From DATBHW01 sp035307385 (lineage in GTDB: Bacteria; Chloroflexota; Ktedonobacteria; Ktedonobacterales; DATBGS01): DNA of 64,000 nucleotides. Of the stretch, positions 1 to 7,345 are shown in pieces. The first letter of the stretch is position 1; each line of letters opens with the position of its first letter. Made by a program: the position numbers and the translations under genes. The notes below the pieces were generated by a model, which worked only from the letters and a program-made list of their open reading frames with translations, was not told the DNA's origin and did not search any database. The DNA lies in the NCBI GenBank assembly GCA_035307385.1, contig DATGID010000084.1, positions 1 to 64,000 of the forward strand, written 5' to 3'.

Positions 1-571
1 TCCATTCGATAGTTCGCAGATTACATCCTATACTCAGCCAGCCAGACTCTTGAACCTTCAGCCCTTGTTCTGTCACCTTGATGCTGCGCCAACCCAGCAG
101 CGCAAAAATAGAGGCTACCAGAGCAGACCAAAAAGCGGAAAAGGCAACCGCAATGGGAGCCGCCCCAGCAGGCTCAGGAGGGTTTGTAGGAACCATAGAG
201 ACATACAAAAACAGAGCCGTGCTGGTTAAGGGGGCTAATATCCCAAAGCAGATGAGTGGTATCTTCCATTTAGGGCGCAGTTTAATGGTGCAGGGCAACA
301 TGAGGACCAATTCATCTGGTATTGGTTGTTCTGTTGCAAGTGGAACAGGAGTATTTTCTTGCTGCGCTGCTGATTGCCGACGCTTCTCTACTGGTGCCCA
401 GGGTGAGAGATACCAAAAGAGCCAGGCACCAAAGAGAATCATTAGTAAACACAAAATGGTACTACTGACATTACCCCAACGGAATGCAACCCAGACTGCT
501 GTGCCGATGCCTGCAATGACTGCAAACGCCCCAACTATACGAAGCCCAAACAAGGGGTCGTATTTGACCAT
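1..571 (-). CDS. Partial membrane protein of unknown function (3' end outside window)
   Basis: This gene enters from the left edge; its first 190 codons are visible and its C-terminus is missing. The ATG at 571 is preceded by GGAGG at 7 bp spacing, which decides the start. Hydrophobic segments lie near residues 8-30, 36-55, 104-126 and 139-160, with a polar, Glu/Gln/Pro-rich loop at about 58-88 between the second and third. After the fourth segment the chain becomes soluble (about 165 onward), an arrangement seen in small PH-like membrane proteins, but I do not recognise a family. The coding frame is open over the whole visible length. No function can be assigned; membrane location is the only supported statement. 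Confidence 0.7.
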   Translation of the reverse strand, partial: MVKYDPLFGLRIVGAFAVIAGIGTAVWVAFRWGNVSSTILCLLMILFGAWLFWYLSPWAPVEKRRQSAAQQENTPVPLATEQPIPDELVLMLPCTIKLRPKWKIPLICFGILAPLTSTALFLYVSMVPTNPPEPAGAAPIAVAFSAFWSALVASIFALLGWRSIKVTEQGLKVQESGWLSIGCNLRTIEW

Positions 572-629
572 ACCAGCCTCCAATACTTTGTCATCGCCTC
601 ACCAGCCTCCAATACTTTGTCATCGCCTC
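572..629. repeat. Perfect 29-bp tandem duplication upstream of the partial membrane gene
   Basis: Positions 572-600 and 601-629 are identical 29-mers in direct tandem. Each copy carries the GGAGG Shine-Dalgarno sequence (read on the minus strand) and an ATG out of frame with the gene, so the ribosome-binding region itself has been duplicated. Confidence 0.95.
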
Positions 630-675
630 CTTCCCATATCATAGCGCTTCTTTGCCAATATGCAACAGAGCTCCG

Positions 676-1098
676 TTACAACTTCTCCGTCGCCAGGATT
701 TTGCCCGTGCCGGTCAGCGCCTCTTGCCCCTCCTGGTTGGTGGCTTTGCCGTGCAGCGTGACAAGGCTGCCCTGAAGCGAGGCTTTGTATTCGGCGGCCA
801 CGATTTCCCATTCCATAGTAATTTGCTCGTCGGCCTTCACCGCCTTGCGGAAGCGAAAGGTGAACTCCAGGCCGAGCATCGCGCCATCGCGGCTGAAATG
901 CGTGGCGGTCAGCCCCATCATCAGCGAGGTGATGTGCGGGCCACAGGCGATGATGCCGCCGAAGCGGGTCTGGAGGGCATATGCCTCGTCGTGGTGCAGC
1001 GGATTCTGGTCGCCGCAGAGCGTGGCGAAGCGGGCAATCTCTGCGCGCGTCAGCGCGACCTGCGCCGTGATGCGCTCGCCAATCTGGATGGGTCGCAT
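676..1098 (-). CDS. MaoC-like (R)-hydratase/dehydratase
   Basis: A 140-residue single hot-dog domain protein. MaoC/PhaJ-type proteins hydrate 2-enoyl thioesters such as crotonyl-CoA. The hydratase motif is visible as GDQNPLHHD at residues 29-37, giving the expected catalytic Asp (30) and His (35), and a GPH turn at 53-55. The chosen ATG at 1098 has AGGAG nine bases upstream; a longer frame from an ATG at 1143 would overlap the previous stop as TGATG and cannot be excluded. It is the third gene of a run hydrolase - macro domain - MaoC read leftward. The substrate is unknown; the family assignment is secure. Confidence 0.85.
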   Translation of the reverse strand: MRPIQIGERITAQVALTRAEIARFATLCGDQNPLHHDEAYALQTRFGGIIACGPHITSLMMGLTATHFSRDGAMLGLEFTFRFRKAVKADEQITMEWEIVAAEYKASLQGSLVTLHGKATNQEGQEALTGTGKILATEKL

Positions 1099-1142
1099 GA
1101 AAAACGTCTCCTCGAAAGATACAGGTAAGCACTCATCAGACA

Positions 1143-1634
1143 TCAGATGCCTGGCTCAGCCGCGTGGCTGGAAGCCTGAAACGTTTCGTAGACGTACAGG
1201 CTGCCCGTCCAGTCGGCAAAAACACGTTCGATCACCACGCGCACGTTGGCCCAGGACAGGCCGCCGTGGCCCGCGCCAATACGCGGCATGGCGATGCTGG
1301 CGATGCCTTCGGCGTCTGCCTGGGCGCGCATGGCACGCAGGGCGCGCTCGATTGCTTCATACGTGGCGCGGGAGCGCCAGTAATCCTCTTGCGTGGCGAG
1401 ATTGAAGACCCAGGGCTGATCGTCGGCTTTCCAGAGGAAAACATCGCCAGGGTTGAACTGGCGCGGCGATGCTTTGCAGCGCTGGCGATATGCGGCGTAC
1501 ATGGCCGGATAGCGCTCGCGGAAACCGACGGCGATGCCAGCGCCCATCGCCCCCTGGCAGTTGCAGCCGTGCGCGAGCGCCTGCGCCTGATACTCGTTCT
1601 CGAAGAGGTCGCCAGCGACATAGCGAATAGGCAT
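1143..1634 (-). CDS. Macro-domain protein (probable ADP-ribose-derivative hydrolase)
   Basis: A stand-alone 163-residue macro domain. Macro domains bind ADP-ribose, and members of this subgroup remove ADP-ribose from proteins or nucleic acids or dephosphorylate ADP-ribose-1''-phosphate. The N-terminal VAGDLF strand, the HGCNCQGAMGAGIA loop (residues 22-35, with Asn25) and the PRIGAGHGGLSW loop (117-128) that cradles the ribose and phosphates are all present. This pattern is closest to the Poa1/TARG1/DarG type, although no toxin partner (DarT) is adjacent. It starts 9 bp after the stop of the hydrolase gene with no good ribosome site, so it is probably translationally coupled. No TA partner is seen. 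Confidence 0.88.
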   Translation of the reverse strand: MPIRYVAGDLFENEYQAQALAHGCNCQGAMGAGIAVGFRERYPAMYAAYRQRCKASPRQFNPGDVFLWKADDQPWVFNLATQEDYWRSRATYEAIERALRAMRAQADAEGIASIAMPRIGAGHGGLSWANVRVVIERVFADWTGSLYVYETFQASSHAAEPGI

Positions 1635-1643
1635 ACGCTTGCG

Positions 1644-2504
1644 CTATTCCGCCAGAAACGCCAGCGCTGCTTGCGCGAAGGTATCCGAGACAATGATGGT
1701 GTAGTGATTGGCGTCGGAGATCGTCACCAGGCGGCAGCCAGGGATGATGCTGCCCACGCGCTCGGCCTCGTCGGCGGCCAGAATAAAGCCCCGGTCCGGC
1801 GCGAGCGTGCCCAGCGCCGCGCGCGCCAGCAGCGTGGGCGCCTGGATGCGTGCCAGCGGCACCTCGATATTCAGCGTCGATTCGACCAGAAACTCTTCTT
1901 CGATGGCCGCTTTGGGCACGCGCGAAGTGACGGTGCCATCGGGATGCACCTCGGCGTCATAGCGGTAATAGGCTTCCCAGAGCGGGTTCCACTCGTGGGC
2001 GGGCGATTTGCTGCGCTCCTCCAGGTAGACATCGAGCGACGGATAGACCTGGCCGAGACGGCCCAAAGCTGGGCCGATGGCTTGCAGCGCGTCTGCGGGC
2101 AGACGCCCGCCCCGGTCCACCAGCACGAGCTTGCCCAGGCGTTTGGGATACGTGCCTGCAAAGAAGAGTCCAATGAGCGCGCCCATCGAATGCCCAATGA
2201 GATGCACCGTGGGCAGGCTCAGCGCGTCGCACAGGCTGAGCAAGTCGTTGACGTGAAAAGGCGTGCCGTAGCCGTGCGGCGGCTTGTCGCTGAGGCCGCG
2301 CCCGCGCAAATCGGGTGCGATGACGTACCAGCCCTCCGCCGCCAGGCGTGGCGCAAGGCTCGCCCAGCCCTGGCTGTTGGCGGTCAGGCCATGCACCAGC
2401 AGCACTGCGCGTTCTGGCTGTGTGAACGCGCCCCAGGTGACGTAATGCAGGTTGATGCCATTGACGGGCAGGTCATGGGCAACCATAGATAGGCTCTCGC
2501 TCAT
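1644..2504 (-). CDS. Alpha/beta-hydrolase
   Basis: A 286-residue alpha/beta-hydrolase fold enzyme, cytosolic because there is no signal peptide. The oxyanion region LLVHGLTAN (35-43), the nucleophile elbow GHSMG with Ser106, a likely acid Asp237 after strand 7 (LAPDRG) and the catalytic His267 (DANHY) are visible in the usual order. ATG 2504 is preceded by AGGAG at 9 bp; a further upstream in-frame ATG at 2564 lacks a ribosome site. It leads the hydrolase/macro/MaoC run and is divergent from the MFS gene at 2651. Substrate cannot be told from sequence; ester or lactone hydrolysis is the family default. Confidence 0.88.
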   Translation of the reverse strand: MSESLSMVAHDLPVNGINLHYVTWGAFTQPERAVLLVHGLTANSQGWASLAPRLAAEGWYVIAPDLRGRGLSDKPPHGYGTPFHVNDLLSLCDALSLPTVHLIGHSMGALIGLFFAGTYPKRLGKLVLVDRGGRLPADALQAIGPALGRLGQVYPSLDVYLEERSKSPAHEWNPLWEAYYRYDAEVHPDGTVTSRVPKAAIEEEFLVESTLNIEVPLARIQAPTLLARAALGTLAPDRGFILAADEAERVGSIIPGCRLVTISDANHYTIIVSDTFAQAALAFLAE

Positions 2505-2579
2505 CTTGTGTACTCCTGATGAAAAAGGCTTGCCTTCCAGCTTCGGCACCGCTATTATACACACACGTAGCTCTGCCGC

Positions 2580-2595
2580 GTATATCCGGATATAC
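2580..2595. promoter_or_regulatory. 16-bp perfect palindrome in a divergent promoter region
   Basis: GTATATCCGGATATAC reads identically on both strands. It sits between the divergent hydrolase and MFS genes. A minus-strand TATAAT (2559 to 2554) lies about 20 bp away and the right half of the palindrome contains a plus-strand TATACT. An operator for a dimeric regulator is the simplest reading; no regulator gene is adjacent. Confidence 0.6.
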
Positions 2596-2650
2596 TGCTC
2601 GTCCTTCTGACTGTCGGCTAAGCGTGTGCTTCCAGGGAGGGAAAAACCCT

Positions 2651-4078
2651 ATGAGCGATGTGGCTCCATCCAGCGCGGGCGATCTGGCAGTTCCTCAGTC
2701 GCGCGTTGCAAGCTCTGCGACCTTTGCCTTCTACGTCTTCTTTGCCATCAACTTCCTCAACTATCTGGACCGCTTCATCCTCACAGGCGCCTCGAACGCG
2801 GTGGGGCACGAACTCAACCTGGGGATAGACCAGATTGGGCAGCTTTCCGGGGCCTTCACCATAGCGCTGACGTTGAGCGCCATCCCCTTTGGCATCTGGG
2901 CTGATCGCAGCAGCCGCAAAAAAGTGATTGCGGTAGCCGTGCTGATCTGGAGCCTGGCAACAGGCTTCACCGCCCTGGCTGGCAATTTTTTCACGCTTTT
3001 CCTTACGCGCTCGGTGCTGGGCGTTGGCGAGGGCGGCTATTCGCCCGCCAGCAGCGCGCTCCTGGCCGACTATTTCAGCCGCGCCAAGCGCGCCCAGGTG
3101 CTGAGCCGCCTGGCAACCGCGCTCTTTATCGGCCTGATGTTCGGCATCATCATCGGCGGCATCGTTGCTGGCATCGGGCCGGGCGCGTGGCGCTGGGGCT
3201 TCGTCTTTACCGGCATCCCCGGCCTGGTGCTGGCCTTTCTGGCCTGGCGCATCCGCGAACCGCGCCGCAATCAGGCCGACGCCGAAGAGGCCGAAGCGGC
3301 AGCGGTGGTGCTGGAGGAGTCGGCCATCTCCGGCGAGATGATTGTGCCGAAAAACGTCTTTTCGCAGCTTGGCACAATTCTGCGCATCAAGACGGTGCTG
3401 GTGCTGACGGTTATGCAAATCTTCGCCTATGCCGTCCTGTCGGCCAGCATCACCTATCTGGTCATCCTCTTCCAGCAAAAAGACTCCTTCGGCATGACCT
3501 CGACGCAGGCGGGCCTCTTTACCGGCTTTGGCGTGGCCCTGGCCGCCATTCCCGGCGCGATTCTGGGCGGCTACGTGTCGGACATCATCAACCGGCGCTA
3601 TCCGGGCGCGCGCGTGCTGGTCTGCGGCCTGGGCTTTCTGGTGGGCGCGCCGTCGTACCTCCTCTCGGTGATCGTGGGCGTCGGAACGCATAACATCGTG
3701 CTCTATGGCGTCTTCTTCTTCCTGACCACGCTGCTGCTGAACCTCTATCTTGGCCCAGGCGCAGCCGCCATTTGCGATGTCGTGCCGTCGTCGCTGCGCG
3801 CCTCGGCGGTGGCAATCTCCGTCTTTGCCAGCAACATCCTGGGCACGGCCTTTGCCCCGGCGTTGGTGGGCGCGCTGGCGAAAGCGCTCGACCCCACCGG
3901 CGGCCAGCACTTTGTGCATAACGTGGCGGGCGTTGACCTCAGCCTGGCGCTGGCCTATACCTGCCCGGCGGCGCTGGCGATTGCCGGGGTGGTCGGCGTC
4001 ATCGGCGCGCGCTGGGTCAAGGATGATATGCGCCGGGCGCAGCGTGCCGAAAGCCAGACAGCCCTGGCTGGCGACTGA
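2651..4078 (+). CDS. MFS transporter, spinster-like
   Basis: A 475-residue, 12-segment major facilitator. The loop 2-3 signature is clear (GIWADRSSRKK), followed by the TM4/5 motif RSVLGVGEGGYSPAS typical of the spinster-like branch, which exports lipids or small organic molecules. A hydrophilic insert of about 40 residues rich in Glu/Ala separates the two six-helix halves (about residues 195-235). ATG 2651 is chosen because GGGAGGG precedes it by 8-9 bp; the reading frame extends 44 codons further upstream but through promoter sequence. It is monocistronic or co-transcribed with the following nucleotidyltransferase-like gene (26 bp gap). Substrate unknown. Confidence 0.88.
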   Translation: MSDVAPSSAGDLAVPQSRVASSATFAFYVFFAINFLNYLDRFILTGASNAVGHELNLGIDQIGQLSGAFTIALTLSAIPFGIWADRSSRKKVIAVAVLIWSLATGFTALAGNFFTLFLTRSVLGVGEGGYSPASSALLADYFSRAKRAQVLSRLATALFIGLMFGIIIGGIVAGIGPGAWRWGFVFTGIPGLVLAFLAWRIREPRRNQADAEEAEAAAVVLEESAISGEMIVPKNVFSQLGTILRIKTVLVLTVMQIFAYAVLSASITYLVILFQQKDSFGMTSTQAGLFTGFGVALAAIPGAILGGYVSDIINRRYPGARVLVCGLGFLVGAPSYLLSVIVGVGTHNIVLYGVFFFLTTLLLNLYLGPGAAAICDVVPSSLRASAVAISVFASNILGTAFAPALVGALAKALDPTGGQHFVHNVAGVDLSLALAYTCPAALAIAGVVGVIGARWVKDDMRRAQRAESQTALAGD

Positions 4079-4104
4079 ACACTGCTAGAAAGAGCAACGC
4101 ATCG

Positions 4105-4968
4105 ATGCCAGAGTTAGACGTGAGCCGTCTGCCGGACCTGCCCCAGTGTGACACCATTCGGGCGGTGGCTTCCTATCTCTGGCAAGATGCCAGGGTGGTC
4201 GCGCTCTGGGTAGGTGGCAGCCTCGCCAGCGGGGCAGGCGACCTTTTGAGCGATGCCGACTTTCGCGTAGCCGTCGCGCCAGAGGATTTCGCGGCCTGGC
4301 GCTCGCCGCCGCTGGAGCGAATCTTCGCCCCGCTTGCGGTGGTGGGGCAGACGGTCAGGTTTGGCGACGCTGCCGCATTCTATCAACTGGTCCTCTCGAA
4401 CGGAGAGATTTTCGACTTCCTGGTGCAAAGCACCGCGCGGCGGCCTCCGCGAGAGCCGCTGCTGGTGCTGGGCTGCCACAGCGCCGACTTCGAGCGCGTG
4501 CTTGCCGAACAAAACAGCGTGCCGCCGCTGGAAATGCAGCCTGTGAGCGCCGAAGCCGTCCGCGAATTAGTGGTCAACTTCTGGAGCAACTCGCATAAGC
4601 ACAAGAAAGTCTTGTATCGCGGCCTCGACCTGATGGCGACCATTGGCATTCAGCACGAACACAACATACTCATCCGGCTCTGGTACATCGAGGCGAGCGG
4701 CCAGGACTGCGGCGACGTGCAGCGGCAAACCATCCATAGCTTGACCAGCGTCATTCGCGCGATTGAGCAGGCGCTGGGACCGCAAGCCATGGAACTCATC
4801 GGCGCGCCCATGCGGTATCGCCAGGAACTGATGCAGGCCATCGAGCGCAATCGCCAGGCGGTCTCTCGCCTGGGGCCAGGTTTGGCCGAGCGCTATGGCT
4901 TTGACTATCCCGCTGCCCTGGAAGCCGTCACGCTTGAGGGCTGGCAGGCGTTTCTGGAGATGCTCTAA
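4105..4968 (+). CDS. Nucleotidyltransferase-fold protein (aminoglycoside-nucleotidyltransferase-like)
   Basis: A 287-residue protein with the nucleotidyltransferase palm motif: GGSLASGAGDLLSDAD at residues 37-52, i.e. the Gly-Gly-Ser turn followed by Asp50 and Asp52 as metal ligands. The rest is helical, as in small-molecule nucleotidyltransferases of the aminoglycoside adenylyltransferase type. The family transfers AMP from ATP to a hydroxyl; the acceptor is not deducible here. The start ATG 4105 has only a weak purine stretch upstream. Its 3' end overlaps the convergent methyltransferase gene by 41 bp. Calling it a resistance gene would be speculation. Confidence 0.75.
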   Translation: MPELDVSRLPDLPQCDTIRAVASYLWQDARVVALWVGGSLASGAGDLLSDADFRVAVAPEDFAAWRSPPLERIFAPLAVVGQTVRFGDAAAFYQLVLSNGEIFDFLVQSTARRPPREPLLVLGCHSADFERVLAEQNSVPPLEMQPVSAEAVRELVVNFWSNSHKHKKVLYRGLDLMATIGIQHEHNILIRLWYIEASGQDCGDVQRQTIHSLTSVIRAIEQALGPQAMELIGAPMRYRQELMQAIERNRQAVSRLGPGLAERYGFDYPAALEAVTLEGWQAFLEML

Positions 4969-5740
4969 GTGGCTTGCCCCAGACCACGCTGGCAACCGTT
5001 TGAAGTTCCAGCATGCCATCGCGGCTCCAGGGTTCGACCATGGAGCGCAGGCGCTCGTCAAACGCGGCGGCCTCCTCCGGCGGCATCTGCTCCAGCGAAA
5101 GGCTGCTGCGCGAATGAAACGAGGCGATGTAGTCTGCCACCGATTGCCGCGTGGTGACCGGCGCGGTCTCTCGCTCGCCAACTTTGCTAAAAAGCTTTGC
5201 CTCCTCCAGCAACGTCACCACATTTTGCAGCGCGGGGTAGTGCTTCATGGTTGAGTAGCGGCGAATGAGGTCAAGCAGGTCAGCGCGCCAGGGCGGGGGC
5301 AGTTCGCTGCGCTCCACTTGTGCCACGTAGCCGTGTGGGCTGAGCAGAGCGGCAAAGCGTGGGAACACCACATTCCAATCGAGCCAGATCAGGCACTCTC
5401 CCATGGTGATGAGCGCGTAGGGCGGATTGAGCGCCACATCTTCGATGCGGCCATGCAGCCAGCGCAGGTTCGGATGTTGTCCGTTGGGCAAGGTCTTGCC
5501 GCGCGCCAGCATCACGGCTGAGGGGTCGACGGCATCCACGCGGTCAACGTGCTCGACAAGCTGCCGCGCCAGCACGCCTGGCCCGGTGCCAACGTCCAGC
5601 AGGGCGCGTGGGGTATCGGTGATCAAGCCAAGCAAGAGGTCGAACGTCTCGGTGGGATAGGCGAGGCGCAGGTGATAGCGCTCCACAACGCTGGCATCTT
5701 GAAAGCGGTTGCCAATCGCCAGAAAAGGATTGATTGCCAT
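4928..5740 (-). CDS. Class I SAM-dependent methyltransferase
   Basis: A 270-residue Rossmann-fold methyltransferase. Motif I is LLDVGTGPGV at residues 48-57, followed by the acidic end of strand 2 (VDAVDPS) that holds the ribose of S-adenosylmethionine, and a motif-IV-like stretch ITMGECLIWLDW, with the Methyltransf_11 type of spacing. Cytosolic. The methyl acceptor cannot be read from the sequence. It is followed leftward by the convergent nucleotidyltransferase-like gene with a 41-bp overlap and is preceded by a small membrane protein gene at 5774-6148 on the same strand (33 bp gap), so the two may share a transcript. Confidence 0.85.
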   Translation of the reverse strand: MAINPFLAIGNRFQDASVVERYHLRLAYPTETFDLLLGLITDTPRALLDVGTGPGVLARQLVEHVDRVDAVDPSAVMLARGKTLPNGQHPNLRWLHGRIEDVALNPPYALITMGECLIWLDWNVVFPRFAALLSPHGYVAQVERSELPPPWRADLLDLIRRYSTMKHYPALQNVVTLLEEAKLFSKVGERETAPVTTRQSVADYIASFHSRSSLSLEQMPPEEAAAFDERLRSMVEPWSRDGMLELQTVASVVWGKPLRASPETPASPQA

Positions 5741-5773
5741 GCCGGTGTGCTCCCTGGTAGGCGGGCGACTACT

Positions 5774-6148
5774 TCAGTGTTCGCGCTCTTGTTGGCCGCG
5801 CTGGCGCTCCAGAAAGCGGAAGAGCCACCAATCCTCAATCGGCCCGCTCTCTTCCCTGGCCCCAACGCGCCCCAGCACGACGAAAGCAATTGTGAGCAGG
5901 ACAATGATAGCCCCGATGGGGTTGAGATGCAAGAGCAAAAAGCTGACCGCGCTGGCGAGATAGACGCTGCCCAGCACCTGCAACTGCCTGACCCAGAACG
6001 CCCAGGCGGAGGGATAAATATCCGCCGCGTAGAGCAGCGAGGCAAAAACCAGCAGAAAGACTGTCAGCACGCCCCACACCACCAGGAGATGGCCGAGGTC
6101 GTAGGGGAAAAAGAATTGCTGATTCAGTTGGGCGACGTCAATGTCCAT
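5774..6148 (-). CDS. Small integral membrane protein, unknown
   Basis: 124 residues with three hydrophobic segments (about 18-38, 50-70 and 73-92) and a charged C-terminal tail rich in Glu/Arg/Gln. ATG 6148 is supported by a GGAAGGAAG stretch a few bases upstream; a longer frame upstream starts in non-coding-looking sequence. It lies just upstream of the methyltransferase gene in the same direction. I do not recognise the family. Confidence 0.65.
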   Translation of the reverse strand: MDIDVAQLNQQFFFPYDLGHLLVVWGVLTVFLLVFASLLYAADIYPSAWAFWVRQLQVLGSVYLASAVSFLLLHLNPIGAIIVLLTIAFVVLGRVGAREESGPIEDWWLFRFLERQRGQQEREH

Positions 6149-6363
6149 ATGTCTTCCTTCCAGTTTGCAAAGCGCGTGTCTCGGAGCATTTATTGCTGTG
6201 ACGCCGCGCTGGGCTAGAATGTCACAGCGCGGCAAGCGTAGTGATCTTCTGCTGGCAGCAACGGCTGTCCTTGACTTCAGAAAAGTTTAGTGCTAAACTA
6301 TCACAATAGATGTTTCAGCCTCAACGAGTGCAACAAAGCATATACAGGAAAAGAGGAACAGCT

Positions 6364-7335
6364 ATGCAGCTTGGTGGCATTCATCACATTACCGCCATTA
6401 CCGGCCATGCGTCGCGGAACGTGGCCTTTTATACGCAGGTGCTGGGCCTGCGCCTGGTCAAGAAAACGGTCAATCAGGATGATGTCTCAGCCTATCACCT
6501 TTTTTATGCCGATGAGGGCGGGCACGCGGGCACCGACCTGACGTTCTTCGACTGGCCCCAGGCCGACGCGAATCGCCCCGGCGTGGGGACGATTTCCGGC
6601 ATTGCCTTTGGCGTGCAGGGGCGTGCTGCGCTGGACTGGTGGGCAGAGCGGCTGGCAAGCTTCAACGTGGCCCACGAGGGCGTGCAGGATCGGGGCGACG
6701 GGCGCGCCGTGCTGGCCTTCCGCGACCCGGAGGGGCAGGCGCTTGAACTGGTCGACGATGGCGGCAAGCTCAGCGGCCAGCCCTGGGGCAAAAGCCCCGT
6801 GCCGGTGGAGATGGGCATTCGCGGCCTCTTCGCCGTGCGGCTGACCGTGCGCGACCTTGCGCCCAGCGCCCGCCTGCTGACCGAAACGATGGGATTTCGG
6901 CAGGCGGGCACATATCAGACCGGCGAGCAGCACAGCGTCACCATCTTCGAGGTTGGCCCAGGCGGCCCGGGCACCGAAGTGCACCTGGAAGCGCGCCCTG
7001 ATGCGCCGCGCGGACTGCCGGGCATTGGCGGCGTGCATCACGTGGCGTTTCGCACGCCCAACGAAGAGGAACATCGGCTCTGGCGGGCAAAACTGGCCGA
7101 GTCGGGTCGCCAGGTGACGCCGGTCATCGACCGCTTTTACTTTCGCTCCGTCTATTTCCGCGAGCCGGGCGGAGTGCTCTTCGAGATTGCCACCGATGGC
7201 CCCGGCTTTGCCACCGATGAAGACCCGGAGCACCTGGGCGAGCGGCTGGCCTTGCCGCCCTTCCTGGAGCCGCACCGCAAAGAAATCGAAGCGGGCCTGC
7301 GCCCCATCACGCCCTATTCGTTCGTGGAGGCGTAA
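6364..7335 (+). CDS. VOC-family ring-cleaving dioxygenase (MhqO/MhqA-like)
   Basis: A 323-residue two-domain vicinal-oxygen-chelate protein. The N-terminal half starts GGIHHITAITG and the C-terminal half repeats the fold from GVHHVAF to PGGVLFEI, giving the expected His, His and Glu iron ligands. Proteins of this type are annotated as ring-cleaving (hydroquinone-type) dioxygenases and protect against quinones or degrade aromatics; the substrate is inferred only. ATG 6364 follows AGAGGA at 7 bp. It is flanked by oppositely oriented genes, so it is probably transcribed alone. Confidence 0.85.
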   Translation: MQLGGIHHITAITGHASRNVAFYTQVLGLRLVKKTVNQDDVSAYHLFYADEGGHAGTDLTFFDWPQADANRPGVGTISGIAFGVQGRAALDWWAERLASFNVAHEGVQDRGDGRAVLAFRDPEGQALELVDDGGKLSGQPWGKSPVPVEMGIRGLFAVRLTVRDLAPSARLLTETMGFRQAGTYQTGEQHSVTIFEVGPGGPGTEVHLEARPDAPRGLPGIGGVHHVAFRTPNEEEHRLWRAKLAESGRQVTPVIDRFYFRSVYFREPGGVLFEIATDGPGFATDEDPEHLGERLALPPFLEPHRKEIEAGLRPITPYSFVEA

Positions 7336-7345
7336 GCAGACGCTG

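Noticed and set aside
78..644. 188-codon plus-strand frame at the left edge
   Set aside because: It is antisense to the membrane protein gene at 1-571, which has a good ribosome site and clear hydrophobic helices; the plus-strand translation has no such features.
1164..2492. 442-codon plus-strand frame across the macro and hydrolase genes
   Set aside because: Mirror of real minus-strand codons with no ribosome site or domain.
2618..3919. 433-codon minus-strand frame opposite the MFS gene
   Set aside because: Low-complexity His/Arg/Gln/Asp-rich translation; the plus-strand MFS gene explains the sequence.
5020..5040. GGTTCGA-like sequence resembling a tRNA T-loop
   Set aside because: It is inside the methyltransferase gene and no cloverleaf could be folded; no tRNA gene was found in the window.
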